Both the position numbers and the translations under genes were made by a program. The notes beneath the pieces are model-generated. The model ran no database searches, was not told where the DNA came from, and was given only the letters and a program-made list of their open reading frames with translations. A DNA stretch of 64,000 bases from Sinorhizobium sp. BG8 (lineage in GTDB: Bacteria; Pseudomonadota; Alphaproteobacteria; Rhizobiales; Rhizobiaceae), in the NCBI RefSeq assembly GCF_016864555.1, contig NZ_CP044011.1, forward strand, positions 3,305,501 to 3,369,500, given 5' to 3'. Below, piece after piece: positions 1 through 9,170 of this stretch; position 1 is the stretch's first letter; each line of letters begins with the position of its first letter.

Positions 1-1862
1 CGGCGTTTCGCCTGCGTGCCCTCTCCCGGGTCATTCACGATGAAAGGGTAAAGGTGCGGCGTCGGCCCGAAGACGGCTTCCGGATAGCAATCACTGGAAA
101 GCGCCAGCGCCTTGCCCGGAAGCCATTCGAGATTGCCGTGCTTGCCCATGTGCACGATCGCATGCGCGCCGTAGATCTGGCGCAAGTAGGCGTAGAAGGC
201 GAAATAGCCATGGGGCGGAACGAGATCCGGGGAATGGTAGGTTTCCTTCGGATCGATGTTGTAGCCTCGCGCCGGCTGGATGCCGACCAGCGTGTCGCCG
301 AAGCGGGCGAGCGGCAGCGCGAACATGCCGTCCACCACGAATGGGTCGTCTTCGGGAGCGCCCCAGCGCGCCGACACCCCTTCCTGAATCAATTCGGGAA
401 GAGACGCGAAGAAGTCCTTGTAAAGATTCAAGGACAGCGTTTCACGGATCACGCGACCGTCGCTCGCCGAATTGGTCGGGCCGGCCATCAGGTGGGCCAT
501 CAGCGCGTCGCCATCGAGGGGCAGGTCCGCAACCGCATAGCCCGCCGAGGCCATCGCCCGCAGCACTTCGAGCGTCCCGGCGGGCGTATCGAGGCCGACG
601 CCATTGCCGAGCCGCCCGTCGCGGTTCGGATAGTTGGCCATGACGAGGGCGATACGGCGGGCATCGGGTGTGGTCCGGTGAAGGCGCGCCCAGTTGACCG
701 CCAGCCCCACCGCAAAGCGGATGCGATCCCCGACGGGATCCAGCCCGACGATGTTTGCCTCCACGCTTTCGTCATACCTGGCGGCAGCCTTGAACGAAAC
801 GGCCCGCGCAAGCACTCTTCCGTCGACCTCTGGCAGGGAAACGTTCATTCCGAGATCGCGCGCCGTCAGGCCCTGCCCGGAATTCTCCCAGGCGTCGCGG
901 GACGACCCGGAAAAAATGATTTGCAGCACCACTGCGCCGGTCTCGTCAAGTACTGTCGGCTTGCGCTGGCCTCCCGGCGCAGACACCGCGAAGCTGGTGG
1001 CGTTCAGCACCACGTCCACACGTGCAGTCTTGAACGCCGCGCGCACGACCTCGATCGAATCCGGGTCCTTCAGACTGGAAACGAAGACCGGCAATGCGCG
1101 CACGCCTTCGTCCGCGAGCGCCTCGATCAGCATCTCGACAGGACGCGTCTCCCCGCTCTGGACATAGGCGCGGTAGAAACACAGCGCGACCGTGGCGGGC
1201 GCCGGATCTGCGGCACCGATTTGCCCGTCGCCCGGAGCGACAGATCCGCCGACGGGTTTGCGGCGCGTTGCCTCCGGATCGGCGAGCGAACGCCACCGTT
1301 CAATTCCCACAACGCCCTCGCCTGGCCACCAGATCCCCGCCTTTTCAAGGGGCGTAGCCGGCTCGGGCTTCGGGTCTCCGCCAACCAGAGCGTCCGCATA
1401 GGCGAGGAAGCGCGCGGCATTCTCCGCGCCACCCTGGTTCAGATAGGCCCAAAGGCGCGCGCGATCCTCCCCGTCGATGCGGTTGAACGGCAGAAGGCCG
1501 TCGTCGGGCCGGTCGTCGCCGGGAAGCGCGACCATGGCAATGCCATGCGCGACCGAGGCCGCGTGCAACGCTTCCAGCACGTAGCGGAAATAGCTCGCTC
1601 CGCCGAGGGCGCGCACGATGATCAACCGGGCGTGCCGTGCCGTTCGCTCGACATAGGTGTCGACAGACATCGGATGGGCGAGCGCCGCAAGGCTTGCGAG
1701 CCGCAACCGCGTCGTGCCGTCACGCCCGCGGTGCGCAGCGGCAATCGCAGCAAGCTCGGTGTCCGCTGCAGACAGAAACAGGACATCTCCCGGCGTCTGG
1801 CCGAGGTCGATCGCCTCTCTTCCGTCGGCGATTGTGCCTTTCTGGGCTAGGAGAAGATGCAT
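1..1862 (-). CDS. cobN: Cobaltochelatase subunit CobN, 3' end cut by window edge
   Basis: Large subunit of the ATP-dependent aerobic cobaltochelatase (CobNST), which inserts cobalt into hydrogenobyrinic acid a,c-diamide in the cytoplasm. About 620 N-terminal residues are visible of a protein usually near 1,270. The reading frame is open from an ATG at 1862 to the left edge and begins MHLLLAQKGTIADGREAIDL, typical of CobN. Further in it reads HMGKHGNLEWLPGKA, a conserved CobN stretch. A GGAG Shine-Dalgarno lies about 8 bases upstream of the ATG. It is the last visible gene of the riboswitch-led cbtB-cbtA-cobP-cobW-cobN series. The long open frame on the opposite strand (54-1850) is an antisense shadow. 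Confidence 0.95.
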   Translation of the reverse strand, partial: MHLLLAQKGTIADGREAIDLGQTPGDVLFLSAADTELAAIAAAHRGRDGTTRLRLASLAALAHPMSVDTYVERTARHARLIIVRALGGASYFRYVLEALHAASVAHGIAMVALPGDDRPDDGLLPFNRIDGEDRARLWAYLNQGGAENAARFLAYADALVGGDPKPEPATPLEKAGIWWPGEGVVGIERWRSLADPEATRRKPVGGSVAPGDGQIGAADPAPATVALCFYRAYVQSGETRPVEMLIEALADEGVRALPVFVSSLKDPDSIEVVRAAFKTARVDVVLNATSFAVSAPGGQRKPTVLDETGAVVLQIIFSGSSRDAWENSGQGLTARDLGMNVSLPEVDGRVLARAVSFKAAARYDESVEANIVGLDPVGDRIRFAVGLAVNWARLHRTTPDARRIALVMANYPNRDGRLGNGVGLDTPAGTLEVLRAMASAGYAVADLPLDGDALMAHLMAGPTNSASDGRVIRETLSLNLYKDFFASLPELIQEGVSARWGAPEDDPFVVDGMFALPLARFGDTLVGIQPARGYNIDPKETYHSPDLVPPHGYFAFYAYLRQIYGAHAIVHMGKHGNLEWLPGKALALSSDCYPEAVFGPTPHLYPFIVNDPGEGTQAKR

Positions 1863-1905
1863 GATCCCGCTCCCGCAAGCATGCGAGCCTTGGTTTCCCT
1901 GTGCT

Positions 1906-1927
1906 GCCCCTCGCTTGCAGGAGGGGC
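1906..1927 (-). other. Hairpin in the cobW-cobN intercistronic gap
   Basis: GCCCCTC and GAGGGGC form a perfect 7-bp stem around an 8-base loop in the 102-base gap between cobW and cobN. No T tract follows on the minus strand, so it looks like an RNA-processing or stability element rather than a terminator. Confidence 0.4.
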
Positions 1928-1964
1928 TTCGGAAGACCTTCTTGCCGACGCGGCCACGACCGCC

Positions 1965-3014
1965 TCAGACCGCCGCAGCGATGGCGGCGCGAACGGCCTG
2001 CTCGTCCATGTCGTGCAGACCGATGACGACGAGCCGCGTGCCGCGTGCCTCGCCGGTCGCCCAGGCGCGCTCGAAATACTGGTCGATGCGGCTGCCTACG
2101 GCCTGGATCAGCAGGCGCATCGGCTTGCCGGGCACATCGGCGAACCCCTTGAGACGCAGGACGTCATGCTCGGCGATGATGCCCTTCAGGCGATCGATGA
2201 AGGCAGCCGGATCGGAGACCGGGCCGAGCTCGACGACAAAGCTGTCGAATTCGTCGTGATTGTGCTCCTCGCCTGCCTCGTGCTCGAGTTCGTGGTGGGA
2301 TTTCCGGTTGGCGATGTCATCCTCGGTTCCAACGCCGAGACCGAGCAGGACGGCCGCGGCAACCTCGCCGTTCCGTGCCTCGATGAGAGTCGGGCGACGC
2401 GCGGTGCGGGAGGCAACCTCCTTGCGCACGGCCGTGAGCCCTTCCGCATCGATCAGGTCGGTCTTGTTGAGGACGATCAGATCGGCGGCCGTCAGCTGAT
2501 CCTCGAACAGTTCCTCGATCGGGCTTTCATGGTCGAGGTTCTCGTCGTTGACGCGAATTGCATCCACCTTGTCGTGATCATCGGCGAAGCGGCCTGCGGC
2601 AACGGCTGCGCTGTCCACCACCGTGATCACTCCATCAACCGTTACCTGGGTCTTTATTTCCGGCCAGTTGAAGGCGGCGACGAGCGGTTGCGGCAGGGCG
2701 AGACCGGAGGTCTCGATGACGATGTGGTCCGGCCGGTTTTCACGCTCCAGCAGCTTCGACATGGTGGGAATGAAATCGTCAGCGACGGTGCAGCAGATGC
2801 AACCGTTGGTGAGTTCGATGATGTCGTCCTCGCTGCACGCCTCGGCGCCGCAACCCTTGAGAACGTCGCCGTCGATTCCGAGATCGCCGAATTCGTTGAT
2901 AATCAGCGCAATACGCTTTCCGCCCGCGTTCTGGAGCAGGTTGCGGATCATCGTCGTCTTGCCCGCACCAAGGAAGCCGGTGATGACGGTTGCGGGAATC
3001 TTCTCCTGGAGCAT
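1965..3014 (-). CDS. cobW: CobW, G3E-family P-loop GTPase / metal chaperone
   Basis: A 349-residue G3E GTPase of the CobW family, thought to deliver Co2+ to the CobNST chelatase. Visible motifs are the P-loop GFLGAGKTT near residue 15, the metal-binding NGCICCTV motif near residue 70, and NKTD for guanine recognition near residue 160. A His/Asp/Glu-rich linker (HHELEHEAGEEHNHDEF) precedes the CobW C-terminal domain and could bind metal. The ATG at 3014 is chosen over an in-frame TTG at 3023 because AAGGG lies 9 bases upstream of it. The gene starts 5 bases after the cobP stop and precedes cobN, matching the usual rhizobial order. Confidence 0.95.
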   Translation of the reverse strand: MLQEKIPATVITGFLGAGKTTMIRNLLQNAGGKRIALIINEFGDLGIDGDVLKGCGAEACSEDDIIELTNGCICCTVADDFIPTMSKLLERENRPDHIVIETSGLALPQPLVAAFNWPEIKTQVTVDGVITVVDSAAVAAGRFADDHDKVDAIRVNDENLDHESPIEELFEDQLTAADLIVLNKTDLIDAEGLTAVRKEVASRTARRPTLIEARNGEVAAAVLLGLGVGTEDDIANRKSHHELEHEAGEEHNHDEFDSFVVELGPVSDPAAFIDRLKGIIAEHDVLRLKGFADVPGKPMRLLIQAVGSRIDQYFERAWATGEARGTRLVVIGLHDMDEQAVRAAIAAAV

Positions 3015-3019
3015 TGTGC

Positions 3020-3544
3020 TCAACCCTTCATTTTCAGCGGCAATCCGGCCGCGACAAAATAGACTTCAGTGGCCATCGACGCCACCATCTGATGTAGCAG
3101 GCCTGCATGGTCGCGGAATTCGCGTGCCATGCGGTTCTCCGGAACGATCCCCAGTCCGACCTCGTTCGAGACGAAGACGATGCGGCCGGGCGCCTGTTGC
3201 AGTTGCGACGCAAGTCCGGCAAAGGCCGCACTGACGTCGCGATTGTCGAGCATGAGGTTCGTCACCCAGAGCGTCAGGCAATCGACGAGCACGGCGCGAT
3301 CAGGTGCGGCAACAGTCGCGATGGTCTCCGCCAGCTCGAGGGGTTCCTCGTGGGAGACCCAGTCGGGGCCGCGCCGTGCCCGGTGCTGATCGATCCGCGT
3401 CCGCATCTCATCGTCCCAGGCACGTCCCGTCGCGATGTAGTGCATGGCAAGGCCGCTCGAACGGACCAACCCCTCGGCAAAGGACGACTTGCCGGAACGC
3501 GCACCGCCCAGAACCAGGACGGCCCCGGGCGATACGCTGGTCAT
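3020..3544 (-). CDS. cobP: Adenosylcobinamide kinase / adenosylcobinamide-phosphate guanylyltransferase
   Basis: Bifunctional CobP (CobU) enzyme of 174 residues. It phosphorylates adenosylcobinamide and transfers GMP to make adenosyl-GDP-cobinamide, in nucleotide-loop assembly of B12. The N-terminus carries the P-loop [11 protein letters not shown], followed by [12 protein letters not shown] and [22 protein letters not shown], both characteristic of the family (the latter split here as two conserved blocks). The ATG at 3544 shares one base with the TGA of cbtA, so translation is probably coupled. An upstream in-frame extension of the open frame would run into cbtA and is not needed. Confidence 0.95.
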   Translation of the reverse strand: MTSVSPGAVLVLGGARSGKSSFAEGLVRSSGLAMHYIATGRAWDDEMRTRIDQHRARRGPDWVSHEEPLELAETIATVAAPDRAVLVDCLTLWVTNLMLDNRDVSAAFAGLASQLQQAPGRIVFVSNEVGLGIVPENRMAREFRDHAGLLHQMVASMATEVYFVAAGLPLKMKG

Positions 3545-4305
3545 CAGGCTGCCTTCGCAATCTTCTCGTTGGCAAGGCCAAGCGACAGGCCGAGAACGAT
3601 CCAGAAGAACAGCGTCGTGGCGAGTGCGGCGACTGCGAACTCGGCTCCGAGGACTGCCGGTACCGCACTTGCGATGTCGGTCGGCTGCGGTGCACCATAG
3701 ACCTGTGGCGCGGCGATGAGCACGACACCGGCGATCTTCGCGACAAGGCCGCTCTTGAGGCACAGCAGATAGATGCCGACGGCGGAAAGAACGACCGTCG
3801 CAATCCACCAGACCTGCCGATCTGCAAGTTCTGCGGCCGGGAAGCCCGGCAATTCAGGAGGCAGTCCGATCGCCGGAAGCATATGGACTGCAAGCCAGCC
3901 GCCCGCGCCCCACAGCGCGCCGTTCGAAAGGGTGATTGCATTGCCGGTTACGAGGCTGACGCCCGCGAGCAGCAGGGCAAACCCGGCACCCGTCACCAAA
4001 TTGGCGAGAAGCGTTCCGGAGAAGCGGCTCATGCCGAACATGATGCCTCCCTCTTCTTCTTCGTGGCCCTCATGCGCATAGGCGGGAGTCACCGGCGAGA
4101 AGTAGGAGACTGCTTCGCCGATGATCGCACCCAGGGACAGGCTCGAATGCTCCTGCACTTCGCCCGCGGCGGGCGCAGGCTCCTTGCCCTCGTATTCCTC
4201 GGCATGGAGGATCAGCGGAACGACGCGAAACTCCTGGGCGGCCGTCATCAGCACGCCAGAGAACAGCCCGGCCACCAGAGCGGCCAGGAGATATTTGACG
4301 ATCAT
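3544..4305 (-). CDS. cbtA: CbtA cobalt transporter membrane subunit
   Basis: A 253-residue integral membrane protein of the CbtA family, predicted to import cobalt for corrin synthesis. The N-terminal segment [20 protein letters not shown] is a membrane helix, and about four more hydrophobic segments follow. A periplasmic-type loop contains [11 protein letters not shown], a plausible metal-binding stretch. It lies 12 bases after cbtB and overlaps cobP by one base, all downstream of a cobalamin riboswitch, which explains its likely repression by B12. Confidence 0.92.
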   Translation of the reverse strand: MIVKYLLAALVAGLFSGVLMTAAQEFRVVPLILHAEEYEGKEPAPAAGEVQEHSSLSLGAIIGEAVSYFSPVTPAYAHEGHEEEEGGIMFGMSRFSGTLLANLVTGAGFALLLAGVSLVTGNAITLSNGALWGAGGWLAVHMLPAIGLPPELPGFPAAELADRQVWWIATVVLSAVGIYLLCLKSGLVAKIAGVVLIAAPQVYGAPQPTDIASAVPAVLGAEFAVAALATTLFFWIVLGLSLGLANEKIAKAA

Positions 4306-4317
4306 GATGGAAACTCC

Positions 4318-4494
4318 TTAGTGGCAGGGAAAGCCGTAGGAGTGACGGGTGTCGTGCGCCGTGTCGTGCAGAACAGACGAATTGGCGAGCCCCGCCCCGA
4401 ACACCAGGAAGCCACCGATCAGAAGAGCGGCGAGACCGGCGAGCAGACGATCGTTGAGAGAAAGAGAAAGGGTAGACGTAGTAGACGCAGCCAT
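4318..4494 (-). CDS. cbtB: CbtB, small cobalt transporter subunit
   Basis: A 58-residue protein with one hydrophobic helix (LLAGLAALLIGGFLVFGAGL) and a His-rich C-terminus (HDTAHDTRHSYGFPCH), the typical CbtB layout for binding cobalt next to CbtA. The ATG at 4494 is preceded at 5 bases by CGGAGG, a strong ribosome site, so the longer open frame from 4530 is rejected. It is the first gene after the cobalamin riboswitch. Confidence 0.92.
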   Translation of the reverse strand: MAASTTSTLSLSLNDRLLAGLAALLIGGFLVFGAGLANSSVLHDTAHDTRHSYGFPCH

Positions 4495-4555
4495 GACAAC
4501 CTCCGTGCTGGCAACGGGGAGAACCCCCAATCGGGCACCATGCCCTTCATTGGTT

Positions 4556-4865
4556 GGCAGGTCTCCTGGCTCGCGGCGTCAGGTGCGCGAACGCACCGGC
4601 GGGACTTCCTCGCCTTCCCGGGTGTGATCGCATTGCGAAAGGCGGACGATTCGTAGAAAAAGAGGCGTCCAGCCCGGTTTATCACAATGCCACCCAGTGG
4701 CTTTTCCGATGATCCGGTTTGGCCAACCCGGGGACACCATGTCTCCGCGCCGCCTTTCCGAAACGCCGGATGGAAATCCCTCGCCACTCTACAGTCGCGG
4801 GGTCGGCTGTGATTGCAGTGCCCGATATGGGTCCACCCTCTCACATTCCCATTTACTCTCCATTC
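4556..4865 (-). promoter_or_regulatory. Cobalamin (B12) riboswitch upstream of cbtB
   Basis: Read on the minus strand, the stretch ends in the B12 box GCCAGGAGACCTGCC (4556-4571). It also contains the core elements in order: a GGGAATG-type segment near 4845, CCCCGCGACTGTAG near 4800, GCCACTGGG near 4690 and GGGAAGGCGAGGAAGTCCC near 4615. This is the classic adenosylcobalamin riboswitch architecture. Between the B12 box and the cbtB start are short inverted repeats (GGGCATGGTGCCC; GGGGGTTCTCCCC) close to the ribosome site, consistent with control of translation initiation. Boundaries are approximate. The 4866-4990 remainder of the gap shows no gene. Confidence 0.93.
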
Positions 4866-4990
4866 CGTTTCCGGATCGGAGAACCATCCAATTGATTGGA
4901 TGATTATGCCTGCGTGGGTCGGAAGTCAATCGACACCGCGCGCCACCGCCTTTGCCGATAGCGCCTGAACCACGCTCGTCATCCCGAGCG

Positions 4991-6733
4991 TCAGTACCCG
5001 GGAATGACCATCACACTGCCGCCATAGGCTGGGCCGTCATAGTAGCCGTCGACAGGACCCTCGTAGTAGCCGTCGACCGGACCTTCGTAGACGTCGTAGC
5101 GGCGATCGTAGGCAGGAGGTTCCCTGTAGGTATTGCGCCGGGCGACGAACTGCGCCGATTCGCGAAGTGCCCGGAACTGCCTGCGGCTCAAATATCCGTC
5201 AGCAGCAAAGCCGTTGGAGGATTGCCACCCCGCAATCGCCGACCGCGTGCGCGGCCCGAAGACGCCGTCCGCGCCATAGGTCTCGAACCCGAGAAGGCTC
5301 AGCCAGCGCTGCGCCTGCACGCGATTACCCGGAGAGAGATGAGCCTCCCGGCTGTCGACATAGGCCCGTGCGGTCTCACGCTTGCGCAGCGGCGCGGTCG
5401 CGATCACATCATTGGCACTGTCGTCACCCTGCGCTTCCGCACCATCGTTTTTGCGCCGTTCGAGAGCACTCAGCCTCTGTTGTGCCTCTCCGGCGAAGCG
5501 ACCCTGCGGATAGGTCTCGAGATAGGCCTCGAAGGCCTTGGGCTTTCCATCGAGAACGGCCTTCTCCCAGCGGTCGTTCTCGATCTTGGCGAGGCGTCTG
5601 GCCTCCTGCTTTTCGGCTGCGGCCTTCTCCTTTGCCGCAGTCTCCTGCTCGGCCTTCATCTGATCGGATTCCGCGTTCGCGCCTGCGATCGCCGGTTCGT
5701 CTTCGGCAGGAGCCTCTGCATCGGCGGTGGACTGCTGTATGCTCGTCACGCTATCAGACTCGGCAGGTGTTTCTTCTTCCGCCGCGGCCCTCACGCCCTC
5801 TTCGGCAGCGGCTGCACGCTCCGCGGCTTCTGTCCGCGCACGCACGGCTGCCGCTTCCTGCTCCACCTTCGCCTTTTCAGCCACCTCGGCGGCCTCCTGC
5901 TCGGCCCTCACCTTTTCGGCAGCGGCCTGTTCGGAGCGCTGTTTCTCGGCCTCCGCCTCGGCGGCCTTCAGCTTTTCCTCGGCTTCGCGTTCGGCGGCGA
6001 GACGAGCGGCCTCCGCTTCCCGTTCAATTCTTGCCTTTTCGGCTGCCGCCTGCTCGGCTTTCGCCTTTTCTTCAGCTTCGCGCTCTGCCTTGAGCTTTGC
6101 TTCAGCGGCTTCCTGTTCGGCTTTCAGTTTGGCGGCAGCGGCTTCCTGTTCGGCCCTTGCCTTTTCGGCGGCTGCCTGTTCGGCGCGCGCCTTCTCCGCA
6201 GCTTCCTGTTCCGCCTTCAACTTCGCCTCGGCGGCAGCGGCTTCTGCCGCGGCAGCCTTCTCGGCAGCGGCCTGCTCGGCCCGCGCCGCTTCTGCCCGTG
6301 CCTTTTCAGTCGCAGCCTGTTCGGCGCGTGCCTTCTGGGCGGCAGCCTCTTCCGCGCGTTTGCGCTGCTCCGCTTCCGACTGGACCGCACCGCCGGATGC
6401 GTCCTGACCAGACGTCACGTCGCTGGTCCCAGCCCCGGCCTTCTTGGCCGCGGCCTGCTGGGCAGCCTTCAGCTCGGCAATCCGCAGCCTCGCCATCGAA
6501 GCGAAAGTACCCTTCGGATAGGCTTCGAGATAACCTTCATAGGCTGCCAGATCGCTACCCGATGACACTTTTTGCCAGAGGGAGAATTCGGTCTCCCACT
6601 TCTTGCTGGCGCTTCCGACCGTGCTTGTTGCGCCCGACGTATCGGCCGCGGACGCGGGAGCCCCGACCAGCGACAGGCCGACGAAGCCTGCAAGCCCGAT
6701 TTTGGCAAAACGTCCAATCTGTCCGGATGTCAT
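4991..6733 (-). CDS. Exported peptidoglycan-binding protein with long Ala/Glu/Lys-rich coiled coil
   Basis: A 580-residue protein with a signal peptide (hydrophobic core LAGFVGLSLVGAPASA). A short helical repeat (residues about 45-90: WETEFSLWQ...YLEAYPKGTFASMARLRI) recurs near residue 390 as WEKAVLDGKPKAFEAYLETYP. Between them lies a roughly 250-residue TolA-like region rich in AEQEAAEKARAEQ-type repeats, surely a long alpha-helix. A peptidoglycan_binding_1 domain follows (QRWLSLLGFETYGADGVFGP...). The C-terminus is Tyr/Gly-rich with repeated EGPVDGYY. It probably spans the periplasm. The ATG at 6733 has AAGGGA 7 bases upstream; an upstream TTG is less likely. The large opposite-strand frame is a shadow of the repeats. 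Confidence 0.85.
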   Translation of the reverse strand: MTSGQIGRFAKIGLAGFVGLSLVGAPASAADTSGATSTVGSASKKWETEFSLWQKVSSGSDLAAYEGYLEAYPKGTFASMARLRIAELKAAQQAAAKKAGAGTSDVTSGQDASGGAVQSEAEQRKRAEEAAAQKARAEQAATEKARAEAARAEQAAAEKAAAAEAAAAEAKLKAEQEAAEKARAEQAAAEKARAEQEAAAAKLKAEQEAAEAKLKAEREAEEKAKAEQAAAEKARIEREAEAARLAAEREAEEKLKAAEAEAEKQRSEQAAAEKVRAEQEAAEVAEKAKVEQEAAAVRARTEAAERAAAAEEGVRAAAEEETPAESDSVTSIQQSTADAEAPAEDEPAIAGANAESDQMKAEQETAAKEKAAAEKQEARRLAKIENDRWEKAVLDGKPKAFEAYLETYPQGRFAGEAQQRLSALERRKNDGAEAQGDDSANDVIATAPLRKRETARAYVDSREAHLSPGNRVQAQRWLSLLGFETYGADGVFGPRTRSAIAGWQSSNGFAADGYLSRRQFRALRESAQFVARRNTYREPPAYDRRYDVYEGPVDGYYEGPVDGYYDGPAYGGSVMVIPGY

Positions 6734-6928
6734 CGTTCTTCCCTTCGATGGCAATCAAATAAACTCACCGGCCGCCGGGCGCTGGCCCAAGCCGGATGCA
6801 CGCGATGCTTGACACCGGAATCTGGCGCAACTTTGGTATCCCTGGTAACAAACCATTGCCTTTGGTTTCCTTGTGAGAAGCCTCATGACAATGACGTTCG
6901 GCGACAGCCACATAATCATCCGCAGGCA

Positions 6929-8389
6929 TCAATTGGTGCCAAGAATTCCGTCGAGCCAGTCCGGATCGAGCGCTCGTTCCAGTTCGCCGGCAAGGCCGTT
7001 CAGCGCATCGTCCACGGTCTTCCTGTAGTCGACTGCCCCTCCGGTGATGCCGAGTTCAGCAAGGAGCGCCGCCCGGTATGCGTCGCTTGCCAGGATGCCG
7101 TGCAGATAGGTTCCGACGACCCTGCCATCAGGTGAAATCGCTCCGTCCGGCCGGCCGTCGATTGACACCGACGCCCGGGCGCAGTCGGCTCCCCTCGTAT
7201 GGCCAAGGTGGATCTCGTAGCCCGAAAGCGGAACGTCGTACTGGAGGGAGCGTGCCTGGCTGTTGCGAACCGTCTTTTCCGGCGCCATCTCCGTCTCGAC
7301 ATCGAGAAGGCCGAGCCCCTCGACCTCGCGGACGTTGCCTTCGGTCCCGAGGGGATCCGTCACCCGCCGGCCGAGCATCTGGTAGCCGCCGCAGATCCCG
7401 AGAACACGGCCACCGCGCCGCATGTGCTGGTCGAGGTCGCGGTCCCATCCCTCGGCGCGGAAGTCGAGGAGATCGGAAATGGTCGACTTCGATCCTGGAA
7501 GGACGACGAGCCCGGCATCGGCGGGCAGTCGCTCGCCGGGACGCACGAAGATGAGCTCGACATCCGGTTCGGCCTTCAAAGGGTCGAGATCGTCGAAATT
7601 TGCGATCCGCGACAGGACAGGCACGGCCACCTTCAGCGCGCGCCCGGTTCCTTTCGACAATCGCTCGAGGACGACGGAGTCCTCCGCGGGCAGCCTTCCC
7701 GCCTCCCTCAGCCAGGGCACGACGCCGAAGCAGGGCCAGCCGGTAAAGCGCCGGATCTCGGAGAGGCCATCGTCGAAGAGGGTGACGTCGCCGCGGAACT
7801 TGTTGATCATGTAGCCGGTGATCATCCGGCGATCCTCGGGCGAAAGGATCGCATGCGTGCCGACCAGCGACGCGATGACGCCGCCGCGATCGATGTCGCC
7901 GACCAATACGACCGGAACGTCGGCCCGTGTCGCAAATCCCATGTTGGCAATGTCGCCCGGCCTGAGGTTGATCTCGGCCGGCGATCCGGCTCCTTCGACG
8001 ACTACCAGGTCGGCCCCGTCACAGACGGCGTCGAAGCTCTCCATCACGCTGTCCAGCAACTGTGGCTTCAGCCGCTGATAGTCCCTGCCGCGCGCCTGTC
8101 CCCAGACCTTGCCCTGAACAATGATCTGGCTGCCGGTTTCCGATTGCGGTTTCAGGAGCACCGGATTCATGTGCACGGAGGAAGGGACCCGGGCGGCAAG
8201 CGCCTGAAGCCATTGCGCCCGGCCGATCTCGCCGCCGTCAGCGGAGACCGCGGCATTGTTCGACATGTTCTGCGGCTTGAACGGCCGCACGGCGAGGCCC
8301 CGGTTCGAAGCGATCCGGCAGAGACCGGCGACAAGCACCGTCTTTCCGACATCCGAGCCGGTCCCCTGAAGCATGATCCTGCGTGTCAT
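6929..8389 (-). CDS. cobQ: Cobyric acid synthase
   Basis: A 486-residue cobyric acid synthase, which amidates four side-chain carboxylates of adenosylcobyrinic acid a,c-diamide using glutamine and ATP. The N-terminal dethiobiotin-synthetase-like ATPase domain shows [12 protein letters not shown] and [12 protein letters not shown]. The C-terminal type I glutaminase domain shows [11 protein letters not shown] with the nucleophilic Cys, and TYLHGIL with the catalytic His. The ATG at 8389 gives the family's usual N-terminus ([13 protein letters not shown]). An in-frame extension to 8620 is Cys-rich, unlike the family, and is not coding. No B12 box was seen upstream. Confidence 0.95.
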   Translation of the reverse strand: MTRRIMLQGTGSDVGKTVLVAGLCRIASNRGLAVRPFKPQNMSNNAAVSADGGEIGRAQWLQALAARVPSSVHMNPVLLKPQSETGSQIIVQGKVWGQARGRDYQRLKPQLLDSVMESFDAVCDGADLVVVEGAGSPAEINLRPGDIANMGFATRADVPVVLVGDIDRGGVIASLVGTHAILSPEDRRMITGYMINKFRGDVTLFDDGLSEIRRFTGWPCFGVVPWLREAGRLPAEDSVVLERLSKGTGRALKVAVPVLSRIANFDDLDPLKAEPDVELIFVRPGERLPADAGLVVLPGSKSTISDLLDFRAEGWDRDLDQHMRRGGRVLGICGGYQMLGRRVTDPLGTEGNVREVEGLGLLDVETEMAPEKTVRNSQARSLQYDVPLSGYEIHLGHTRGADCARASVSIDGRPDGAISPDGRVVGTYLHGILASDAYRAALLAELGITGGAVDYRKTVDDALNGLAGELERALDPDWLDGILGTN

Positions 8390-9170
8390 GAACGTTCCGT
8401 AGCATTCGACCCGCCACGCGCAAAGACCTGTTTTCGTCATGCATTTTCCCGGTGGCGCTCTGTGGCGATCAGGATGCCGCTCGGCAACACAGCAGACGGC
8501 GCACAGCGAGCAGCCGGAAAACGAGAGAGCCGCGCATGCCTTCCGGCAATGCGCGGCCCACCAAAGAACGCATGGCAATCCCGCAAATACGCTTCGGGAT
8601 CCAATCGCTCCGGTACGCACTACCTGATCCGGAACGAGCGGCGGTTGTCCCCCGCCGTCAGAAACAAATAGACGGACATCGTTACCGGACGGTTATTGAG
8701 ACGTTAAGCAATGATGAACGGCGAAAAATTCGGAAGAGCCCCCAGAAGGCCCCCTGCACGATCTCAGCGGCGTTGGCCATGATGGCAAAATACTCGTGCC
8801 GAACGATGCGGCTCGGGTATAGCGGCCATCTATTCTGCTTACCTGGAAGGCATCTGCCAACTCTCCGGGCACCGACAGATCGCATGTCGGGCGACGGCGT
8901 CGTGGACTTCGCCCCTGGGGTGAACGCGGGTAGCTCAGAGGTTGATTTCTCTGCCGGAACCCTTACGCTTGCCCTTCGATACGAATGAAGCATGGCCGGC
9001 GACATGGTTCCGCCGGAGAGAAGACGAAGCATCGCTGCAAGCGGGAAGCAGGCACGCCTGACCTGGCGGTCGCGCCTTGGGCCCGCCGGCATTCGACAGG
9101 CCAATGCTTTACCGTCTTGCATCCGCCAGCGGGATCGATTGCTGCAAGAGGACTGGGAGGTCTTGAACAG
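8390..9170. other. Long intergenic region between divergent cobQ and proX
   Basis: This 781-base stretch has no convincing gene. It must hold the promoters for cobQ (minus) and proX (plus). A strong hairpin at 8529-8557 is listed separately. A short minus-strand frame at 8682-8780 could encode 32 residues (starting MANAAEIVQGAFWGLF) but lacks a clear ribosome site. No riboswitch consensus was recognised. The length is unusual for this gene-dense window. Confidence 0.5.
8529..8557 (-). terminator. Possible minus-strand terminator upstream of cobQ
   Basis: GCCGCGCATGCC, loop TTCC, then GGC-A-ATGCGCGGC form a 12-bp stem with one bulged A. On the minus strand it is followed by TCTCTCGTTTT. It lies 140 bases upstream of cobQ, so it could end a short transcript from 8560-9000 or attenuate the cobQ leader. 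Confidence 0.35.

Noticed and set aside
54-1850. Long plus-strand open frame of 598 codons
   Set aside because: It is antisense to cobN, whose minus-strand frame matches the family over its whole length; its own translation is Arg-rich with no family motifs.
4952-6565. Plus-strand open frame of 537 codons rich in Leu/Phe/Gly
   Set aside because: It mirrors the Ala/Glu/Lys repeats of the peptidoglycan-binding protein on the minus strand.
8390-8700. Second cobalamin riboswitch upstream of cobQ
   Set aside because: No B12 box or other core element was found on the minus strand.
8927-8960. tRNA-like stretch GCGGGTAGCTCAGAGG
   Set aside because: It resembles a D-arm, but no anticodon arm, T-arm (GTTCGA) or acceptor pairing follows.
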